A stretch of 56,162 nucleotides of DNA, from NCBI GenBank assembly GCA_000320545.1, contig ADNK01002940.1, positions 20,001-76,162 on the forward strand. The letters run 5' to 3'. The notes below the pieces were generated by a model. That model ran no database searches, was not told the origin of the DNA, and saw only the letters and a list, made by a program, of their open reading frames with translations. Positions 50,267 to 56,162 of the stretch are shown piece by piece (the stretch's first letter is position 1; every line of letters begins with the position of its first letter). The translations under genes were made by a program, and so were the position numbers. This stretch comes from Bigelowiella natans CCMP2755. Lineage: Eukaryota; Cercozoa; Chlorarachniophyceae.

Positions 50267-51700
50267 CTCGCTATCTATCTCCACCAACTGCAGTGTTTGT
50301 TGACAATGGGAGGGAGAAAAAAAGGGAACAGCAGCAGCTGTGTCAAGGCCGCTTGGAAGCTGTCTCCTCGTGGCTTTTGGTTGATCTGATGACTTTTTGG
50401 ATCATTTTCCATGCGGAAAACTTCCTAATGAATAATTTAATAGTTCATTCATTAATCAATAAATTTTTTGTGGGTTTTGATGTACGGAAAAGGCCTCAAT
50501 CTCAATGAAATCCTAGGAAATCCCTTCAATCTCGGCACGTTCTTGTTTGTTTGTTTGTTTGTTTCTGGACCCACTGCGTGTGTCACTTCAAACCCCGAAC
50601 CCACACTTTTGCACGATGGATTTTTTTCATTGAGGAGGGGTTGTGAATGAGTTGCCACCTTCTCAGCTGCACCATTGGAATGAATCACCCCATTCATTCA
50701 TTTTGTTCCTTCATGTGAGGTTCGCTGAGCAATCATCTGCTCTGAGCAAGAACGACTTCCTGGAGGCCACACCCGCACGATGATCCACGTTCGGATCATC
50801 CGAGGGGGCACCCAGCTAGCTAGCTAGCCAGTGAAACTGAATGCCAGCATGCGCACATGCCAGCGCACGTGCATGGTGACTCCGGTGCACAACTAGCCAA
50901 TTTGGAGTGCGGCGAAGTTCAACGTTCAGTGGTGCGTTCAGTGCTTGCCAGTGCTTGGCACCCAGTCTAGCAGTGCTCAGTGCTCCTTTCGTGGGTCTGT
51001 CGTGGGGGGGGTGCTCGAGGCTTCTAGCTAGCTAGACTTGCTAGCTTGTGAGTGCGCGCACCAACGCGAAGTTTCAATGCTCCACGTTCCAGGTGTTCTT
51101 TGTCGATGCATCGATGCATCGATGCGAGGTGCGCCAGTCGCCCCATGAGCGCAGCACTTGCCCAAGGCACCCGATCGAGCAACACCTGCTAGCCTGTCTA
51201 GCTGTTTAGCTGTGCGCAGTGACATGGCATGCTAGCATGTGCTAGTGTGTGGCAAGCTGAAGATGAAAGGCAGGATTAAGGGGGCTCGCGTGGACACTAA
51301 GTGACTGCAATGACGTGCATCCCAGGCTAGCAGGGTGCACCTGCTTGCATGCTGCTTCTGCACTCAGTGGTGGCACAGTGCTAGGTGTGTTGGGCGCCCA
51401 CAGCGCATGCGTATGCGTGCACGGATCTTGGCACAAATGCTATGATGCGGGAACTCATGTCAACTATGTTAGTTATTACTTGATGAGATTCAACACAGAC
51501 ACTTAAGCGTTCCAATCAGCTGCACATCCGCATTGATGCCGGCAATGATGAAAAAACAGCCATGTAACACAACTGTCTGTAATCTGGGTCACAAACCAAC
51601 AATATGCCTTTCTAGACGATGTGATTAATTATAGCAGTCAAATGCATTGAATTCTCTAAGTTTTCGATTCCATTTAACATCATGCATCCTGCTTTCTGAC
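50267..51700. other. Spacer with palindrome island H
   Basis: 50267-50700 is ordinary sequence with a (GTTT)n run at 50544-50562, and must hold the NVL promoter. 50740-51440 is dense in GCTAGCTAGC, GCATGC, TGCGCAC and CATCGATGCATCGATGCATC-type palindromes. The kinase stop codon follows at 51701. Confidence 0.6.
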
Positions 51701-54700
51701 TCAAGAAAAACCCTGTGACTGGAGCTTTTTATTGATACTTGTGAGACAATTCTCAGCTAGAGCACATAGACGTTTTTTCCCAGCAGCCTTTGCAGACTCA
51801 GCTATGGTTTGGACGGCTTTGAAAGCATTATACTTTTTGTTAAATTTCACAAGATTCTTATTCTTATCACACATAATGTTCATAATCTCGACTGAAGACT
51901 GTATAATTGCAACCATAGTCGGGTCGTCCTGTATCTTCTGGTCTAGCCTTCCTATTAGCCCCAATACAAATCTTGGAGAAGCGGCCAGGGCTCTGTTGAG
52001 AATCTCGGATTTACGCATCATCGAATTTAATGTTGGGAGTATCAAAGCAACGTGTTTCTCATAAACTTTAGAGCTGGTGCAAACTTGAATAATCTTTGGT
52101 ATGTTTACGCTTGTAGTAAGCTGATATCCGATTCTCGAAGGCTCTGCTTGTAGCCAAAGCTTTAAAGCGTTAAGGGCATCCGTCCTCCAACATGTATCAG
52201 ACAATGTCTGGACGTAAAATTCAACCATTCTGTGTTTCCTTAACTCTACTCTGACTGCTGGCACAGATATTGGTAGATCGCACAATATTCGTAGAGCAAC
52301 CTGCTTCAGTAACATCTTCTTATCAATCACCTCTAAGAGGTACGGGATGATGCCTGCGTAAATAGCTTTTTCTTTCCGGCTTTTTGAGATATCCATCAAC
52401 ATCTCCATGCAGAGAATAGCCTGATTATGGATTTCTTTTCTAGGATGGTCAAGCAATTGGACAAATACGGGGATAATTCCGGCATCTTCCATCAATTTTC
52501 TTGGAGTCGGTGACTTGACGCCGCACACCCGATGGAACGTTTTCATAAAAATGAAAAGATTGTCAAATTCTAATTTGGGAAGAACAGGAAGTATGTATTT
52601 GACAACAGAAACTTCGGCGATTTTTTCTCTGACTAGCTTGTCTCCACCAGAGAACAAAGAAAAAATTCTGACTATCCGGTCCAGATAACCCTTGACATCA
52701 TCATGCTTTGTATCTTGCGATAGAATGAAGAAAACTTTTGCAAGCCTGGGTAGTAATCCAAACTTGCAGAAAAGACGGCAGAAATCATTCTTGGGATTGC
52801 TCTTGATTTCGAAAATATTTTTAATACAATCTATGGAGGAAAGAATGAGCTGCCGCGATGAATCATTAGTGTAATCCTCGTAAAGAAACCTAATCAACAC
52901 TGGAAGTCCTCCACAAGCTATGAACATTTTTCTGGTATACTCATTTGAGTAACATAAATGCCTCACGAAGTTGCATGCGTGAGAACGAATTCGTATTGGG
53001 TATCTTGGACTACTGTATTTGACGATTAGAGATATGATGCCTATTGTACATATACTCTGTTGAAATTTGGTTCCACGCTGGTTTTGAGCTGCTCCTTCGT
53101 CATGAAGAAGATCATTTACAAACTTTATAACAGCATATATGATATTATCGTTTTTCGAAGTGAGCATGTCCACAATTGAAATCATTCCCAAGGTCAAATC
53201 GTTCACAAGGCCTCCAATTTTCCCCCTGTTTTCTGTGACAAGAGTGCTTAATTTTCTCAATGATGCCATAATCGTTTCTTCGTGGTTATCCAAATTTAGA
53301 TTTTCGAATGCATCCTGTAGAGATCTCAACAGTGCAGAATTCTTGTCCATTTCCTTCGGCGCATCATCCTCCTCAAAGTTAAGCTCCATGACTTGATCTC
53401 CAGTATCCATTTCTTCAAAGTCACTTCCACCTGCAGAGTTGAGGTCCAGTTCCACATCTCCAAAGTCGTCAAAGTCATCATCTTCATTTTCTTGATACTG
53501 CTCCAGATTTTTTTCTCCCACCATCATGTCGAAATTGTCATCTGCTGCTTGATCAATACCGATACCACCTGCATCAAGTTCATCAACATCTGGAAACGAC
53601 ATATCAGGGAATGCAGGAGCTCCGTCATCCTCGTTGGCAGCGTTTGTGTTCGTGTCGTCCATCCAGTTATTTTGTTGCCATGTGCGAGCCTTTTTCTCTA
53701 TCCCGTTGAAGCTGTTCTTTTTCGAATCATACGTATGTTCTGAATCATCAGTAGATCTTTGAGATTTGAAAGAATTTACTTTTGCTTCGGTTGTGGGGCC
53801 TTGAGGATTGAGCTTTTGTGTTTTTCCATCAGAAACCCTCCTTCCAACCTGTTCGAAACTATTGTCTATTTGCTTTACATCATCCTGGCCTTTGAGCCAC
53901 TCATGCTTCATCAAAACCGAAGCTTGCAACCTTCGTTGTGGGTCCTTTTGGAAACAACTCATCAGAAATGCTTTGCAGTTCTCGGAGCACTGTGGTAAAG
54001 GAGGGTGGTCGTCTTGCACGATACGGAAGCATGCGGACATCATAGGCAATTCGAAATATGGAGGCTGTCCTGTAAGCAGCTCGATAATTGTTGACCCAAG
54101 ACTCCAAATGTCGCAGGCATAACTAAGCTGCCCAGTCATTTTCACAATTTCAGGAGCCATCCAATATGTTGTCCCAGCTGGAAGCTGATTGTCCGGGTCG
54201 CTACTGTTCTTAATCTTTGTTGCAACCCCAAAATCAGCTAGCTTCACATTCCCTTCCTTGTCTGCAAGAATGTTGGCTCCTTTAATGTCTCTATGGATGA
54301 CACCTTGTTGATGTAAGAAGTCTAATCCTTTCAAGACTTGAGACACATATTTACATGTCAGTGGTTCTTCGAATTTACCAAAGTCCTTGAGAATGCTTGC
54401 AAGAGAACCTTGTTCGCACAGCTCCAAAACAATGTTTAAGTATCCCTCCTTTGGTTCAGGAATTACGTCGATGTAAGTGACAATATTTGGGTGCTGAAGG
54501 TATTTCAATAACTTAATTTCCATCTCTATAGACTCCAGTTCAGATTGGGGTGTTCCCTTTAGGCTTATTCTCTTAATTGCATGAGTTTTGCCCGTATTTG
54601 AGCTGGTAACCATGTATACGCTTCCAAAACCTCCTTTCCCAATACGTTTACGAACACGATACTCTCCTATTTGCTTGATCGTTTGCTCGATGAATGCACT

Positions 54701-54918
54701 TTTTCGCCGTTCTTTCTTCTTCCCCGATTTCTTTTTCTTCTTATCCTTCTAAGTAGGGATAAATATCAACAAGTGATTCAATGCGGCAATTTAAAATGTG
54801 TTTTTTTGGAGAATAGTGTAAAAGATATGGGTGTGAAAATCCTTCTTATGGATTACATCCAAGTGATGGATACCTTCTTCTTGGGGACGGACGTAATTTG
54901 GATGGAATCCGATTTCAT
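51701..54918 (-). CDS. MAP3K-epsilon / Cdc7 (septation-initiation) type Ser/Thr kinase with ARM-like tail
   Basis: Two exons: 54918-54874 (15 codons from ATG) and 54748-51701. The product is 1,030 aa. A very basic KKKKDKKKKKSGKKK start precedes the kinase domain (about residues 45-305). That domain has the glycine loop GKGGFGSVY, AIKRISLKG (VAIK Lys), VIHRDIKGANIL, LADFGVATKI (DFG) and YWMAPEIVKM (APE). After an acidic linker, about 570 residues of helical ARM/HEAT-like repeats run to the C terminus. This kinase-then-ARM order is that of plant MAP3K-epsilon and slime mould SepA, relatives of fission yeast Cdc7, which act in cytokinesis and septation signalling. The 3,048-bp exon has no intron or microsatellite, in sharp contrast to the gene next door. 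Confidence 0.95.
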
Positions 54919-55862
54919 TTTCTGCTTGGTATTATAGATCCACTTTCGAAGGAATAGCTCAGTAAATTTCAATGCTTTCAAGAAATACGGGAATCTCGTG
55001 CTACCTGGTAGAACAAAGTAGATTATACAAATTTTTAACATGGAAATCACTCTTCAACAAGATGCAAATGCAACATGCTTTGAAAAAAAACTCCTCTTCC
55101 AATTTTCAATGTGTGAACCACGCACCTTGTCAGATGATTAAGACCCTAATGATGAGGGCAGAGGGCTCCTCCACAGAGTAATCCTATGAGATCTAGTAAT
55201 ACTACTGCTATTACTATTACTTGGACGAGTTGTTACTTTCCTACTTACTCCCCCTACTAGTTAGATCTTCTTCTTATTATGATGATGGTGATGTTTGATG
55301 ATGATGGTGCAGCGAACAAATAAACAAACAAACAAACAACTGAAAAACCGGGATTATTCTGTTGAGCTCTGGAGATGTTCGGGATATCCCTGCTATGTCA
55401 CCAGTCGCTCTCCTGTTGCACAGGTTTTACTCTCTGCGACATGGATTATTGGACATTTTAGCAATGAGTCGTAGGGGCTTTATACGTTGTCGTCGTCGTC
55501 GTGAGCAAGAGAAAACATATCAATATCATCACGAACAGCGTGCACCACCTAAAGAAAGATAATCAGTAATCAACAAGAAGGAGAAGAAGAAGCTCCATCA
55601 TCGTCTCTGCTTCTGTCTCAAGGACAGACAACGAAGAACAAAGAAGGGTTGGTAGATTATTGCCTAGAAGAAGAAGAAGAAGAAGAAGAAGAAGAAGAAG
55701 AAGAAGAATAGAGTATAAGTAGAACAAGAGGAAATGGCAACAAACAAGGAGGAGCGATGGTTGACACAACCATAAGGATAGAGTATCGTCAGGGACTAGG
55801 CCTATCTCTCTTCCATTATTTCCAATGTTTACTTTCGCTACGATATCTCGCAAAAAGGAATT
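54919..55862. other. Divergent spacer, kinase / lysine-rich protein
   Basis: Contains an open plus-strand frame (55362-55562) with decent codon texture (DILAMSRRGFIRCRRRREQE) but no homologue I recognise. A (GAA)n tract lies at about 55668-55709. There is no palindrome island. Promoters of both flanking genes must be here. Confidence 0.4.
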
Positions 55863-56089
55863 ATGTCTGAGGCAAAGGCGAAGAAAGCGAAGTCCCAGAA
55901 GAAGAAAGACAAAAAAACAAATCCTCGTGCTGCAAGGTATATGAACGTAATTAAACGCATATTTCACACAATTGCATGTAGTTGTGGTTGGCAAAGATGG
56001 GTAACAACTGTCCCACACTAGTATGTGGTGTATGATGTCGTCTTCCTTCAATACACATAAATAGTAAAAAATAGTAAATATGTATATTA

Positions 56090-56137
<48 letters not shown>

Positions 56138-56162
56138 AGTAATGATAGGGTACTTATATATA
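55863..56162 (+). CDS. First exon of a lysine-rich protein, continues off window
   Basis: ATG at 55863 encodes MSEAKAKKAKSQKKKDKKTN then PRAA, ending at donor GCAAG/GTATAT (55937, phase 2). The rest of the window is intron, ending in a (TA)n tract at 56094-56131. Lysine-rich starts of this kind occur in ABC-F ATPases and several translation factors, but 24 codons cannot decide the family. Confidence 0.5.

Noticed and set aside
55563-56051. 162-codon minus-strand ORF with a Leu run
   Set aside because: Runs across a (GAA)n tract and is antisense to the start of the lysine-rich gene; no splice or motif support.
1-56162. Mobile elements, CRISPR arrays, virus-like or toxin genes
   Set aside because: No transposase, reverse transcriptase, integrase, terminal repeats, spacer arrays or viral hallmark proteins were seen in any frame examined; repeats present are microsatellites and short local duplications.

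Overview
This is nuclear DNA of a eukaryote, about 42-45% G+C by eye. Genes are split by GT-AG introns, and the window holds cytosolic ribosomal protein genes, a mitochondrial insertase and a nucleolar AAA ATPase. A GDP-mannose 3,5-epimerase, a three-repeat (R1R2R3) MYB and a MAP3K-epsilon/Cdc7-type kinase together suggest a plant-affiliated or algal protist. I cannot name the species. Introns and several exons are crowded with (TA)n, (CAT)n, (TAC)n, (GAA)n and (CT)n microsatellites, so many proteins carry homopolymeric runs of Ser, Thr, His, Asp, Glu, Pro, Asn or Leu. I built gene models by hand from splice sites and reading-frame phase. Spliced lengths divide by three wherever both ends are resolved.

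Layout: nodulin-like MFS transporter (-, 3' end off window, 1-938); R1R2R3-MYB (+, 2105-5107); GDP-mannose 3,5-epimerase with one apparent frameshift (+, 7174-8248); OXA1 (-, 9878-13064, 14 exons); class 3 lipase (+, 13709-17814, 13 exons); unrecognised multipass membrane protein (-, 18589-21228, 10 exons); uL14/RPL23 (+, 21621-22214); NAA60-like N-terminal acetyltransferase (-, 23403-25567); eS10/RPS10 (+, 26289-27050); unrecognised basic protein (-, 28227-30616, 5' end unresolved); short coiled-coil protein (+, 30955-32063); METTL4-like MT-A70 adenine methyltransferase (-, 33264-38673, 5' end and one internal segment unresolved); unrecognised basic-tailed protein (-, 39305-40016, 5' end unresolved); NVL-type AAA ATPase (-, 41661-50266, 25 exons); MAP3K-epsilon/Cdc7-like kinase (-, 51701-54918); first exon of a lysine-rich protein (+, 55863 to the end).

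Neighbouring genes mostly alternate strand. Divergent pairs share compact 0.3-1.2 kb spacers of ordinary sequence. Most spacers that follow a gene 3' end, convergent ones above all, hold a distinctive island packed with CTAG-centred and other 4-8 bp palindromes. That distribution is the strongest unexplained signal here. Two others stand out: splice sites that appear to be made from microsatellites, and short tandem duplications that copy 3' splice sites. In one gene such a duplication is in frame yet places a stop codon at its seam.

Functionally the window mixes housekeeping translation and ribosome biogenesis (uL14, eS10, NVL), co-translational acetylation (NAA60), mitochondrial membrane insertion (OXA1), cell-cycle regulation (MYB, kinase), ascorbate or cell-wall sugar supply (epimerase) and nucleic-acid adenine methylation (METTL4-like). 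I see no operon-like logic, mobile element, CRISPR array or RNA gene that I can support.
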